A stretch of DNA of 64,000 nucleotides from Ailurus styani (Eukaryota > Chordata > Mammalia > Carnivora > Ailuridae), in the NCBI GenBank assembly GCA_002007465.1, contig LNAC01000728.1, positions 1-64,000 on the forward strand, in the 5' to 3' direction. This document shows positions 10,553 to 21,849 of the stretch, piece by piece. The notes under the pieces were generated by a model that was not told the origin of the DNA, searched no databases, and saw only the letters and a list, made by a program, of their open reading frames with translations. How positions within the stretch are numbered: the first letter of the stretch is position 1; each line of letters begins with the position of its first letter. A program made the position numbers and the translations under genes.

Positions 10553-12350
10553 AGGGGGTGGGAGTAGGAGAGGAGAGAGAGTCCACAAGGCACTCAGAGG
10601 GTAGTTACTTGAAACACCATGGTAGGACTTTTATCTGTGATGCATGAAGGTGCATGATTGATTTTGCTGCTATGTGCGGATGTTTTCTCTGTAAACACAT
10701 AGGGCCAGGCCAGAGGAAGCAGAGTGGAATGACACAATTCCTTCAGCTGAGGTGGTAGAAAACTTAAGTTCTCACCATCTGGTATGACTAACTTTCTGTT
10801 GGTCTCTTCAGGGAACTGGGGTGTCTTACCAGGCAGATGTTTCTATTTCAACCAATTGTAATGGTGTTGCCCAGGTAACATCTGGAGAGCCTTCCAGCTC
10901 TGAGGCCAGACTTGTTTGATAAAGGGAGTAGGGTGCCCACAAATGGTTGGCAGTGTTCCCTGGGCCATGAGGGAAAAGGGCCCTCATCAGACTCCCTCGG
11001 CTCCTTGTCAGCTTCTTCCTTTAGCACCACCCTGCCCCTGGAAGCCCCTGAAAGCAACGTCACTCTGCACTCGAAATCTCTCCTTGTTTACAAGATATTT
11101 GGGCACAGATGGAATTATTGCATCACAAGCCAATTTGCTCACCTCTTTTAAAAATTTTATCACATAAAGCAGTATGATGAAAGATCTCCATGCTACCGAA
11201 GATTGCAAAACCCAAGTGGAGATTCATCTGCTCTTGGAATTCTGTCCAAAGACCTTTCCATCTACATTCCAACCCCTTTCACAGCCCACGGCGTGCCCAC
11301 CCCTGACACCCAGGAAGCCAGGTAGCTTCATCACGTTTCTCAGGCCAAGGTTGGTCCTGACAAATAACTCTCTGGCAGGCCCTTCCCATGACAACTTTCC
11401 CCAGGTAAAACCATGGTGAAACCTCATAGACGCCAGCAGTCTCTGACAAGAGGAAAACTGAACTCAGAATTGTCAAAACTAACAAAACCCAAGAAAGCCA
11501 TTTATATACCCGAACTAGACTAATAAATGTTTCCTGATTAGTAGAAGGCCTTATGGGATATGTTTTAATAAGGAGATTGAATTGGATCACAATTAACATT
11601 ATTTATGTATATGATCAATATAAATAGTTTTTTTCATTAAATCAGACAGAAATTCTACTTTATCGTCCTGTTTGCTGATATTGGGCCATCAAAACCCTTT
11701 TTATTCAGAGATGTGGCGTAGGTAAATTTTAATCCAGACATTCAATTATCCAAATCACTGACATTTTCCTGTTCTCAGAAAAATGCTCCAGGAACACAGG
11801 CTGCTTGTTCCCCTCCTACCTTAGCTGGCAGAGAACTACAGGGTAAAACGTAGAAAATTGGCAAAACTCCATTTTCAATCCATGTTGAAAACTGGGATCA
11901 ATCTTGCTTCTCTTTCTCCCTAAAATAGAAAGAAGAAATACAAGAAGCCCTTCTTTATATAAAATTGGATCTTAGCATTCTCCAAGGGGGTGGCAACCCC
12001 TGGGTCGCAGATGAAAAGGGCCCAGTTTTCCCAGTGAATAATCTGGGACAAGGAAGTGGAGGTCAATGGTTTCCTGGAACTATAAGCTATCTCCCCAGTC
12101 CCCTCCCAGGGGGCAGAAGGAAGCCTCTGGGGTCGGGGATCTGAGTCAACAAGAAGCAGGGTGACGAGAGTTGGGGAGGGAGGCTGGGAGTGGGAGCTGG
12201 CACCACACAGCCCCTCTTACCTCCTACCTGATCTGGGGCTCGGCAAGGCTTCCGGGGGTTCTTTCTATCTTCTCCAAATGCCAAGAACAAGTTGGAAGAG
12301 GAAGCACTAGGTAAGAAGATCATGAAGAACTCCAAACTCAGAAGTGTTTA
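10553..12350. other. Unannotated stretch
   Basis: Several overlapping short frames on both strands (10848-11063 minus, 10912-11151 plus, 11279-11599 minus, 12087-12335 minus) without recognisable products. No repeat was identified; 11570-11650 is AT-rich. Confidence 0.5.
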
Positions 12351-12351
12351 T

Positions 12352-12485
12352 TGATTGTTTCATTCATCTATCATTCAGGAAGTATTAAGTATCTACTGTG
12401 CATCAAGTCAGGGCCAAGGTTGGAGGTACGGTGATAAATGATTCGAAACTGCTGCCTCCAAGAGGCTTCCAGCCTAAGGGCCTAA
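12352..12485 (-). mobile_element. L2 3' end relic
   Basis: 'tgtttcattcatctatcatt' (12357-12376), 'cattcaggaagtattaag', 'tatctactgtgcatcaagtc' and 'ctgcctccaagaggcttcc' follow the antisense L2 3' end order. Confidence 0.55.
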
Positions 12486-12784
12486 GAAGAAGCTGCATCT
12501 CACCAAGAGTCTTGGAACTGTGGCTGTATTTGTGTTCAGGGTTCCTTACTCATCGTTAATTTGCTGTGCCAACCTTTTCCAGTGGACGGGGAACGCCGGT
12601 ATCTTACAAGAGATTGGAAAGCAATATAATCTGCATAACCGGGAGAACTGAGTTCAGTAGGGGCTGGGCCGCAGAGCAGGGCCTAGGGTGTGGCAGGCAA
12701 GATGCCTAGGGCACAACTTTTATGGAGGAGTCAGTCTCAGGGTCATGCTAGTGCTGGGTCTGCCTAACGCTGGTGGGTGGACAG

Positions 12785-12892
12785 ATGTTGTACAAGTCAT
12801 TAAACTCTCTGAACTTCGGTTGCCCATCTGTAAAACAGGGACGTGCCTACCTCACAGAGGTGCTGAAGCAATTGGTAATATAATATTTACAA
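12785..12892 (+). mobile_element. MIR relic
   Basis: 'acaagtcattaaactctctg', 'gttgcccatctgtaaaacag' and 'gtgcctacctcacagaggt' match the MIR core and 3' half (gcaagttacttaacctctctg...cctcatctgtaaaatggg...acctacctcatagg). Confidence 0.7.
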
Positions 12893-13114
12893 ATTGACAT
12901 AAACATGTTAGTTTCAACAAAAGGAACGATTGTTTTTGACTGTTTTCATGAAGCACAATGACATCATTAATAACCAAAACCAAAAGGTGCTTTGTGGTAG
13001 ATGGAATCCATTGTATTGGGAATGGACTATAGACATCAGAGGATCTGATCCTATGCTTTAAAAAAAGCAGTAGTTCAATATAGCTACATATAATATAGTA
13101 GTTAAATATAGCAA

Positions 13115-13470
13115 GATCTTGAGTGATGGACTCAGGGAGACTTGGGTTTCTTTTTTTAGGATTTTATTTATTTATTTGGGAGAGAGAGAGAGAAATAGAC
13201 AGAATCTGAAGCAGACTCCCTGCTGAGTGTGGAGCTTCATCTCATGACCCTGAGATCATGACCTGAGCCAAAACCCAGAGTTGGTTGCTTAATGGACTGA
13301 GCCATCCAGGCGCCTCTAGACTTGGATTGTAATCCCAGCTCTGTCACCTACAAATATGCAAACTAGCTTTAAAGTCTCCCATTTCCTCATTTGCAGAAAG
13401 GGAATAATGATCATGACCCGTAGGGTTGCTTCTGAGTGCTCCGTGAGACTGCGTGTGTAGCATGCAGACT
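13115..13470 (+). mobile_element. MIR split by a Can-SINE
   Basis: MIR text resumes after the SINE as agacttggattgtaatccca, gctctgtcacctac and 'cccatttcctcatttgcag'. Its 5' part lies in 13115-13149. Target duplication agacttgg occurs on both sides of the SINE (13138 and 13318). Confidence 0.65.
13150..13317 (-). mobile_element. Can-SINE (inside MIR)
   Basis: T-run, aggattttatttatttattt, GA body, then 'atgaccctgagatcatgacc' and gagccatccaggcgcct. Diverged body and short (about 165 bp), so an older copy. Confidence 0.93.
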
Positions 13471-13762
13471 GCAGAGCCTCAGAGGGCTCTCTGTCGATAG
13501 GAGCTGCTGTTTCGTGCAGGCTGCAGCCGAGCCAGTTCGTGCTGGCCCAGAATGGCTCCTGACATACCTCATTTTTTCCAGTTCCCTTGGCTGAGCTCAT
13601 CTTACACCACTCTGCGTCACAAGGACGTTCTTCCTATGGGCTTGGTTTTAGGAATAATTATACTAAGTATTGTGCCTTTCCTAAGTTTCTCAAGAATTCT
13701 AGCTGTGGTAGGAGTGCCCAAAATGAAAGACTTGAACTTTTCCCTTAAACATAGGAACGAAA

Positions 13763-13961
13763 GGGTGCCTGGGTGGCTCAGTAGGTTAAACGTCTGCCTT
13801 TGGCTCAGGTCAAGGTCTCAGGGTTCTGGGATCAAGTCCCACGTCAGGCTCCCTGCTCAGCCAGAGTCTGCTTCTCCCTCTCCCTCCACTTGCCATTCCT
13901 TCTGCTTGTGAGCTCTCTCTCTTTCTGCTCAAATAAATAAATAAAATCTTAAAAATAAAAG
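13763..13961 (+). mobile_element. Can-SINE
   Basis: gggtgcctgggtggctcagt head with A/B-box tRNA-Lys-like sequence, CT-rich body, aaataaataaataaaatctt tail. Possible target duplication aggaacga / aggaatga. Confidence 0.95.
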
Positions 13962-14063
13962 AGGAATGAGGAACTACACTAACAGAATTGGGTTTTTATC
14001 TTATTAATTTAGAGAGTTCAGTATTTACCTTAAATATTATTTTGAGTTAGTAATTTCAATATT

Positions 14064-14246
14064 TACTTTATTATTATTACTGTTATTTTTAGAGAGTAGT
14101 GGGGGAAGAGGGAGAGGGAGAATCTTAAGCAGGCTGCACACCAAGCGTGGAACCCAACGAGGCGCTTGATCTCACAACCCTGAGATCATGGCCTGAGCTA
14201 AAATCAAGAGTCCGATGTTTAACTAAATGGGCCACCCAGGTGCCCC
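14064..14246 (-). mobile_element. Can-SINE, old copy
   Basis: Degenerate: ttattattattactg replaces the usual T/ATTT tail, and the body has 'gggggaagagggagag' and 'aaccctgagatcatggcc'. Flanked by atttcaatatt at 14053-14063 and 14248-14258. Confidence 0.88.
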
Positions 14247-14260
14247 TATTTCAATATTGA

Positions 14261-14464
14261 TTTTTTTTAAAGATTTTATTTATTCATTTGACACAGAGAG
14301 AGAGATTACAAGTAGGCAGAGAGGCAGGCAGAGAGAGAGGAGAGAGGAGGAAGCAGGCTCCCCGCTGAGCAGAGAGCCCGATGTAGGCCTAGATCCCAGG
14401 ACCCTGGGATCATGACCTGAGCCGAAGGCAGCGGTTTTAACCCACTGAGCCACCCAGGTGCCCC
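14261..14464 (-). mobile_element. Can-SINE, young copy of mustelid-like type
   Basis: Carries 'gattacaagtaggcagagag' and gcaggcagagagagagg. Long, near-perfect target duplication tatttcaatattgattttt at 14247-14265 and 14465-14483. The left copy is also the right flank repeat of the older SINE at 14064-14246, so the same site was used twice. Confidence 0.97.
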
Positions 14465-15249
14465 TATTTCAATATTGATTTTTAAACTCTATTGTGAAGC
14501 TGAAAGTGAAAAAGACACACTTTGCTCTTCTTTTCTTCTAGCTGGAAGCTGGAGGCATGAGCTGGGCTGGTGGCACAGAAAGACACATGAGACTCTGGGA
14601 GTCAGGCTTGGAAAAGAAATGTTGTCTTAGCCCCCAAAGAAGGAGCAGGTTTAGACCGAGGGAAGGCTCCAATCCAGGCTCCAGAAGGGGTCAGACAGTA
14701 CATCCATAGGTTTAGGGAAAGACCTAATGGCTGGGAGAGGACGTGAGCCCCCTCTCTCAGCAAGTACTTACTGAACATTCAGGGGCAGCATCAACACAGC
14801 AGGTAACGTGGACATGACCTAGACCCCGACCCTGAGTAGCTCCTGGCTGGTGTGAAGGCAACAGTATTACACAGAGGATAAAGGAACTTACTTCCACAAC
14901 TCGGGCATATAGAGATTCACAGGTAAAATGGTTACAGCTTACCAATTTGTTTTTTTCTGGTCATATCTCATTCTCTCATCTGTAGTCTATCAGTTTCAGT
15001 TGGCCAGTGCCTTAATCCAACTTCTGGCTTAGGAATAGCCCCTAGGAAAAAGTTGTGAATGGATGAATATATGGGCCCTTGAGGCATGTCTTAGCCCTGA
15101 TGTCCTAGGAAAGGGACTTTTTTTCCCCATGTCATTTATTTTACAGTTGTCTGGTCAGATTCAGTTAATAAATGAATCTTCATATTCCATGATTGATTTT
15201 TCTCACATTTGCATATAAAATAGGGCCTAATTTACACAAATCTACTTTT

Positions 15250-15494
15250 GTTTTTCAATTATTTAAATTTTTTATTTAAATTCAATTTAATTAACATGCA
15301 ATGTATTATATTAGTTTCAGAGGTAGAATTCAGTGATTCATCAGTTGCATACAGTACCCAGTGCTCATTCCTTCAAGTACCCTCCTCTCCATCCCCCCAC
15401 CGACCTCCCCTCCAGTAACCCTCAGTGTGTTTCCTATCGTGAAGAGTCTCTTATGGTTTGTCTCCCTCTCTGATTTCATCCTATTTTATTTTTA
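15250..15494 (-). mobile_element. L1 3' UTR fragment
   Basis: 'ttatttaaattcaatttaat', 'gaattcagtgattcatcagt', acccagtgctcatt, then 'ctctcagtg..gaagagtctcttatggttt'-like text. This is the reverse complement of the carnivore L1 3' end, about 240 bp and 5'-truncated. Confidence 0.8.
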
Positions 15495-15508
15495 GGAAAG
15501 GGATTCTT

Positions 15509-15708
15509 CTTTTTTTTTAAAGATCTTATTTATTCATTTGAGGGATACAGTGAAAGAGGGAACACCAGCAGGGGGAGTGGGAGAGGGAGAGGGAGAAGCA
15601 GGCTTTCCCCCAGAGCAGAGAGCCCGATGTGGGGCTCGATCCCAGGATACTGGGATCATGACCTGAGCTGAAGGCAGACGCTTAATGACTGAGCCACCCA
15701 GGTGCCCC
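15509..15708 (-). mobile_element. Can-SINE
   Basis: Complete element between perfect 14-bp duplications ggaaagggattctt at 15495-15508 and 15709-15722, immediately next to the L1 fragment. GA body, 'ggctcgatcccaggatactg', gagccacccaggtgcccc end. Confidence 0.97.
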
Positions 15709-15722
15709 GGAAAGGGATTCTT

Positions 15723-16679
15723 AATGAGGATGAGCCACAAGATTCTTCTTCACTAGGGAGAAGAGATTGTGGGTACTGTGAATCTTTAATTATTCTTGAA
15801 AAGTAGTTAATCAGATCATTGGAGAGATAGTCTCTCAGATTCACTGAATGCATTTCTATGCTCAAAAGAGATCAGAGGTGAGGACTGGGATATATGCTGT
15901 CAAGATCCATGTGATAATTTTTCCCGTGAATTCAAGCTCAGAAATAAATGTGTCTCTAAAGATGGATTTAAATACTTTGGATTTGTAGTTAATAACTATT
16001 AAATGTGCTCCCCCCCCCCTTTTTTTTTCTGGCAATCAGTGTGCTTAAAACTGAGAGCCTAGTTGTGCTAAACCTACCTCAGCTCCTGATAATGCCAGGA
16101 TAGGGCCCAAAAAAGCCAGTTCTAGCCAATGATTGCCCACAGACTGCATCCCTCTTGTCCTGGGCATAGTTCACTTTCCTGCTATTTCCCATAAGACCTT
16201 TGGCAGGTCAAACATCACAAATCCTTCCATGCTAGCTCTGTGGGAAGTGCCCTTTACTTTTCCTGTTGCCCTCTGTTGCTTCGGAGAGCTATATAATACT
16301 GGTGAAGGAGGACATTAGAAAACAGCCCTCCAGAGTGTAAGGACTGATAATGGAAATTTACAAATAGGGCTGATCCCCACCTCTCTCTGGCTTGTCTTCT
16401 CATGTTGCGAAGCTGCATGGGAGAGTGTGGCTAGTTGATTCCTAAGATACTTTCTGTAACTCCCTTTGACTCCTCATCACTGTTTCACTTCCTGAAACCC
16501 AGCAAATTCTGATACAGTAAAATTCTCTCATATCTTGAGAGCATACAACCCAAAGACTTCAGTTTTGATCACAATCATAAAATAAGGCAATCCATCATAA
16601 ACGGCAAATGGGCAGGGTTTGGATGGTTGTGCTCAGTAGGTAGTCACAGCACTAACAAATCTAAAAGGAAACTAAAAAA
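15723..16679. other. Unannotated stretch
   Basis: Single-copy in appearance, with a C10/T11-like pyrimidine tract at 16010-16029. No exon or repeat family is assigned. Confidence 0.5.
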
Positions 16680-16785
16680 GAGATGAAGTCATTTCCCCAA
16701 GGTCACAAAATAATAAGAGAAGCAGAGATCCAACCCAGGCCTTCCCAAATCCATGCTCTGAAACACTTTGCAATACTACCAAGTG
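16680..16785 (-). mobile_element. MIR relic
   Basis: gagatgaagtcatttcccca, aggtcacaaaataat, 'gagatccaacccaggccttc' and ccatgctctg follow the antisense MIR order (accttgcc...aggtcacacag...ccaggt...ctctg). Confidence 0.65.
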
Positions 16786-17044
16786 GAGAAGAACATTGAA
16801 GGGGGTCAGTTATAAGATAAGGGGCTGCCCTGGGTGATGATATCACACATTAATTAAACACCACTTCTTGGCAGCAGCTGGACTCCTAGAGTGCCCTGAG
16901 GTGCTGCCATTAGAACCGAGGACACAGAGTCACCTCCAGTCTCTAGGAAGTCAAGGGTGTTAACTGAGAAATCCTAACTGGATTTGCCAGTCAATTTAAT
17001 TAGAATATGTAATAAAAATCTTGAAAATAAGAAATGCAAACACT

Positions 17045-17475
17045 TTGTTCCCATGGTTGTATTTTAAAATTTTATCCTAAGGATATAATCAGGGATATAT
17101 GCAAAGTTGTACATACAGGATGTTCATTTCAGTGTTATTTATAATATAAAAAATGGTAGAACTAAACCAGTGGTCAACAAGAAGTCCAAGTAAATTAAGG
17201 CAGGTATGCACAGTGGGTCTTAGCCTCTGTTGTGGAAAAATATAGACTGACAGGGAATGGTTTCTTGCACTGCTACTAAAGGAAAGGATAGGTTACAAAA
17301 CAGTATTTTTCTTTCTGAGAAGTATATTAAGAGTATAAAAGAAAGATTGTGGTAAACAAAACACAGTGCCCAGAGTGGTGGGATTACGGTTAACTTTTGT
17401 TTTCCTTCATGCTTCTCCATGTTCTCCAATTTTTCTGTAATGAGCACACATTATTTTTGTAATCAGAAAAAAATG
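17045..17475 (+). mobile_element. L1 (L1M-type) 3' end
   Basis: Sense order of a well-known older L1 terminus: attttatcctaaggatataa, 'caggatgttcatttcagtg', 'ggttacaaaacagtatt', 'ggtgggattacggttaac', 'tctgtaatgagcacacatta', then aatcagaaaaaaa. One of only two plus-strand L1 3' ends in the window. Confidence 0.78.
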
Positions 17476-17493
17476 TCAAACAAATGTCATTTA

Positions 17494-17985
17494 TTAAAGA
17501 TAGAAAGCCAAATCCTGCCCTCCAGCACTCAGCTGAGGACACTCATGAATTATGCTGCTTGCTGTCCTCGGTCTCACACAGGAGGAGCTCTGGCCACACA
17601 ATTGTTCAAGAGACCCACCCCCTCTGTCCTCTTGAGGACTCAGGACTGACCCAGAGAGAGCTGGGCTGGAAGACAATTTGAGTGTCACCTTCCCTGTAAG
17701 TCCATGCTCCTGGTCTGATTTCATGCCCCAGACCCATTCCTCCCGAAGAAATTCCTTCTCCCACTCAGTGTGCTGCCTCATGGAGGGGGCTCTCTTGTTC
17801 CCCTCTGCCTGAGGGGTTCTCACGCCGCAGGATGTGGTGATGGTCTTCACTGGCTTTTCCAGAGGCTTCCTGAGGACCTCCTGCTGAGGAGGCTCCTGGA
17901 GGCCAGGACATGCTTGGGCTTGCCTGAATTTGCCCTGGGTAACACCCAGGCTCTGCTTTGCTGCATTTTCATGAGTAAATAACAA
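17494..17985 (-). other. Open frame of 163 codons, not called as a gene
   Basis: An ATG-to-stop frame on the minus strand. Just past its stop the minus strand reads tttaataaatgaca, a poly(A)-signal-like hexamer that actually sits at the end of the plus-strand L1. No family, signal peptide or transmembrane segment is recognised. Frames of this length are expected by chance in 64 kb. Confidence 0.15.
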
Positions 17986-17989
17986 GTAA

Positions 17990-19020
17990 TCCTTTTGGAA
18001 GGAGGTAGGATTTAAATCATATGTTAATGGCCATAGACCCAGAGTGAGATATTGGCCATATGCACTCCTCTACGTCCTGCCTTGCTCAGGATATTAAAGG
18101 TAATTGGTTAGACAGGCTCAGGGTTGTAACCAGCAGGCTATGGGCGGAATGAATGCTTTTGAAGGGCAGCCGAGTTTCAGCCTTTTAGAAATGCTGTCGT
18201 TTGCTGTGAAATGACAAGTGCTACGCCTCCAGTGGGCTCTCTCCCGCCTGCTGCTGTCACAGAACAGATGCCCAGCCCCAGGAGCATGGGCTCAAGTGGG
18301 GGCCAGGTTTGCAGCTCAAATAGGAACTGAGGAGAAGGGTGGGCACTTGGAGCAGGAAAAAGCTCGGGAGCAGCTGCTTTCACAGCGCTGTGACTGGGGA
18401 AGGAAAAGTCTGGAACGGACCAAAGCCCAACTGCTCCTGCTCTTGTGAACGTGTGACCTGAACTTAGCCAAGTGCCTCTGTGAGTGCTCAGAGGGCAACG
18501 TTCAAAGCTCCACTGTGCATGTGTTCTCTTGGTCTCTTTGCCTTTCTTTTCCCCTCTTTGAAATGAAAAATAAAGCCACCTGTCAAAGCTGGTGATATGT
18601 TCAGACCTGTAACCCACACAGATTCAGGAAGACTTCAAAGTGGAAACTCCTCGGATCAGATTTCATTTCACTGCAGATGGTAAATTTATGCCCTGAGCTC
18701 CCACCTTTGCTCTCACTTCTGTTCTTTAAGTGGTAGAAGAGAGTATACAGTGGTCTTAGGTGAAGACTGATGAGTTAAATGCCACTTATTCTCTCAAACT
18801 TTACAGACTATCTGGATTTCAACAGGGATGAGCTGAGACTTAGCTTTTTTTTTTTTTTTTAATAGACTCTGGGGGTCCTAGAAAACATTTGCTGATAGAA
18901 GATAAAATACCCTTGAGACTCCATCTTCCCTACTAGGGTGTCTGTCAACCTTCATTGATTGTACTTGGACTTCTAACGATGGGGATAAAAATAGTGTAAA
19001 CTCATAGGGTGGTTGTGAGC
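17990..19020. other. Unannotated stretch
   Basis: Includes opposed open frames at 18177-18617 (minus, 146 codons) and 18218-18448 (plus) without recognised domains, and a T16 run at 18847-18862. No repeat is recognised. Confidence 0.5.
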
Positions 19021-19028
19021 TAATTTAG

Positions 19029-19247
19029 TTCTTCTTCTTCTTCTTCTTCTTCTTCTTCTTTTTTTTTTGATGTTATTGATTTATTTGAGAGAGGGAGAGA
19101 GCATGAGCACAAGATGGGGGAGTGGCAGAGGGAGAAGCAGCCTCCCCGCTGAGTGAGGATCCTGTTGTAGGACTCGATCTCAGGACCCTGAGATTGTGAT
19201 CTGAGCCAAAGGCAGACACTTAACTGACTGAGCCACCCAGGTGCCCC
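19029..19247 (-). mobile_element. Can-SINE with (TTC)n tail
   Basis: A (TTC)10 array and T-run replace the usual tail (19029-19068), followed by tgatttatttgagagagg, a GA body, 'aggaccctgagattgtgatc' and gagccacccaggtgcccc. Short flank match taattta / taattga. Confidence 0.93.
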
Positions 19248-19249
19248 TA

Positions 19250-20480
19250 ATTGAATGCAAAAATTGAATGAACGCTTTTATGCAAAGTGGTAAAAATACT
19301 GCCTGAGACAAACTGTCACATATATGTGTGAACTATTGTTTCCCCAAGGAACCAGATGCGGAGGAGACTGGTAAAAGGAAGGTGAGTCCATGCTGTCTAT
19401 TCATTCAAAACTGTCTTTACCCATTAACTAGCATAAACTCCTCTGAGAGCCATGATCTGGCCCCAGCTTAGAAAAGGGAGATGGCGATATGTACAGTGGT
19501 TTTCTTCCTTGGCTATTTTGTTCTGGAAAGGGCTGGCATGCCACCTCCTTAGAGAAGATCCACCCAATCTTTGTTCTGCCTGTTATCTCTGAAATTCTGT
19601 AATGCATGTATTCCAGACCATGCCATCTGGTCCAGTGATTATACTGACTCTTAAGCTGGTGTATTTTTTGCTTATCCCATGAAGCTTCCTTTACTGCTCC
19701 CACTTGGCTTTTTTTGTTGTTGTGCACATCTGTCGACCTCTGGTTTTCATTCATGTCTCAGCTAAGAAGCATTTATTTATTAAGAAAGGAGGAGCTATGG
19801 CTTGGAAGAGATGTTGAGTTCATTCGGAAGCTTCTCCCCCATACCTGGGATGGTGCCCTCCAGGTTAGTAGATCAGACAAGCTCTCCCTGGAGAGTGAAG
19901 AGTGACTACATGTGTACTGCCCCCATGACACTCAGATTGTCTTCCAGCCCCGCTCCCTCTAGCAAGGGAGGATCTGATGTCTCCTGTGGACAGGGCACTC
20001 ATTTGCTTTCTAGATCAGTGACAGCTGACCCAGTAGGAGAGCGTATTCCCCCATGGTCCCAGGATGCTGCTGCTTTGTGGACTGTAAGGTTCAAGCAGAG
20101 GTCATGCCTGTGTGCACTTTCAGGACACAGGGCTCTTGTGTCACGTGCTCAAGATACCTTGCCTCTTGCTCATGATCTGGTCCTGTCTGGTCCCTTCTCT
20201 GGAGGACAAATGGTCCAGATGGAGTCTGGTCTGATACTGAGTAGGTCACCATGGCCCGTTAGCTTCGGGTTAAGAAGTGTCCCCAGAGTGAGCATTTCCA
20301 GGTTGCCCTCTTAGACTAACTAAAGAGGTTTGAGGGAATGCTTTAATCTGCATCCCAAGTGGACTTTAGGACTCCCATTCTTGCCATCTTCTTTTCCTCT
20401 TTCCATGTGGCACTTTCTGCACGGGTGCAATCCTTGCGTGTAAACACCTTCTTTGGACAATCACCATTACCACTGGACTT
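19250..20480. other. Unannotated stretch with a 170-codon chance frame
   Basis: Frame 19802-20314 (plus) is S/P/R-rich without recognised domain. A ~38-bp block at 19928-19966 (containing attgtcttccagccc) resembles the reverse complement of 17650-17690, which hints at an unclassified repeat family. Confidence 0.35.
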
Positions 20481-20489
20481 CCAGCCAAG

Positions 20490-20615
20490 AATGAGACCAT
20501 TCAATAGACATTCCCAGGCCACAGCTCCATCCACAATCTTGGGGAAACAGAAGATAGCTCCTGTCCTCAGGGAGCTCATGGTTCTGTGTGGCGGGCAGAT
20601 GCGTGGAGAGAGAAT
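20490..20615 (-). mobile_element. Possible L2 relic
   Basis: 'tcctgtcctcagggagctca' with tggttctgtgtgg downstream is the antisense L2 signature (ccctgccctcaaggagctta). The rest is too diverged to be sure. Confidence 0.35.
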
Positions 20616-21400
20616 TGCCAAGAGCACCGAGACTGTTGCAGTCGAGGGATGCACGAGGCATGGCTAGAGGGCTGCGTTCCTGACCGGCTGCTCTGCGCAG
20701 GAGAGGGGAGTTCCTTTCTTATGGGAAAGGAAGTTCCCCTAGGGACCCTGATCTTCATCAGATGTAGAACATCTCCTCCTTTGGGGACTGATGCCGACGT
20801 TAGCCACAGCCTTCCTTCACACTTTCAGAGAGTTTCAGAGAGGCCTGGTGTCTCCACACAGCAACTGAGCCTGGTTCTCAGAGCCATTTCTTCTGGCCTC
20901 ATTAGCTCACTGCTCAAGCTGCTCAGCGGCACCTGGTTCACTTAGGTATCAGATGCTCCTGAGTTCCTTTCAGCTAGACTCCCTATCTTCTTATGCTCTG
21001 GTTCATCTTGGGTGAAGTCTTCATAGCCTGCCCATCCATTCGCAACCCTTTTTTGAATTTCAGGAGTCACTGCCCATCCCCTTCATGCAGCAGTTGCTGC
21101 TTACACCCAGGTCTGTCTTTGGTCTCAGGGTCTCATATTGCTGGCACTTTAAAACACTGCTGACATTTTCAACACTTTGGCACATAGATTCCACCCCCCA
21201 CCCCCAGCCCATGCATTTGATTGCCCCTTACAAAGCCTAGAGTACTGGATTATACACGGTAGTAACTCAAAAGGTTTCTGTTTCATAATAATTTCATGCC
21301 TTTTATTTTCCCATCTGTCAATAAATACTACTTGACTGTATTGCTCTTCCAAATGAAGACAAACTTCTCACACGCTTACACATGTGATCATTAGAATAGC
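20616..21400. other. Unannotated stretch
   Basis: Ordinary mixed-composition sequence. The open frame 20586-20945 has no recognised homology. A C-rich run lies at 21191-21206. Confidence 0.45.
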
Positions 21401-21530
21401 TCCTCTTTGTTGAGTACTGACTATGTGCCAGGCTATAGATGACTCGCACACATCCTTTTATTTTAGCACATACGATAACTTGCAAAGTAAGTGTTATTAT
21501 ACTTCTATTAGAGGTGAGGAAAGTCTGGGG
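21400..21530 (-). mobile_element. MIR-like relic
   Basis: 'tgttgagtactgactatgtg', ccaggctatag, 'catccttttattttagcac' and 'ttagaggtgaggaaagtc' keep the order of antisense MIR (gagtgcttactatgtgccagg...atctcattt...gatgaggaaactg). Confidence 0.5.
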
Positions 21531-21705
21531 GCTGTTGTAAGAGTCTGGATGGACCAAGGGAGGCGAGTCTGTACGCTGACTATTCATTCAGTCATGGTCT
21601 ACACGCATCCTGTAAGCACCCTTGCCAAGGGAGCATTGGGTTGGAGATTGGGGGTGTGAGAAGAGTTATTTTAGGATTGACGAGTTCCCTTCAAGTTCAG
21701 AATTA

Positions 21706-21716
21706 CCTTTTTTTTT

Positions 21717-21758
<42 letters not shown>

Positions 21759-21774
21759 TTCCTTCCTTCCTTCC

Positions 21775-21823
<49 letters not shown>

Positions 21824-21845
21824 CTTCTTTCTTTTTCCCTCCTTT
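21706..21845 (+). repeat. 140-nt pure pyrimidine tract: T-run, (TTTC)n, (TTCC)n, (TC)n
   Basis: No purine interrupts 21706-21845. Sub-blocks are about ten TTTC units, about six TTCC units and about eighteen TC units, then a TTTC-like tail. Compound arrays like this are hypervariable and, with mirror symmetry, can form triplex DNA. Confidence 0.95.
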
Positions 21846-21849
21846 GGCA

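Noticed and set aside
10229..10604. Open frames of about 65-112 codons on both strands
   Set aside because: Mostly VCVC / HTHT translations of the GT microsatellite.
13763..13850. tRNA-like heads of Can-SINEs as tRNA genes (here and at the other SINEs)
   Set aside because: They are the tRNA-Lys-derived SINE promoters, diverged and followed by SINE bodies and tails.
15104..15503. taggaaaggga at 15104 and 15493 as a target duplication for the L1 fragment
   Set aside because: The left copy is about 140 bp from the L1 3' end, with unique sequence between, so it does not flank the element.
17494..17985. 163-codon minus-strand open frame with an AATAAA-like motif after its stop
   Set aside because: No family recognised. 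The AATAAA lies at the edge of a plus-strand L1 tail, and frames this long are expected by chance.
19802..20314. 170-codon plus-strand frame
   Set aside because: Low-complexity S/P/R-rich translation with no domain, signal peptide or splice context.
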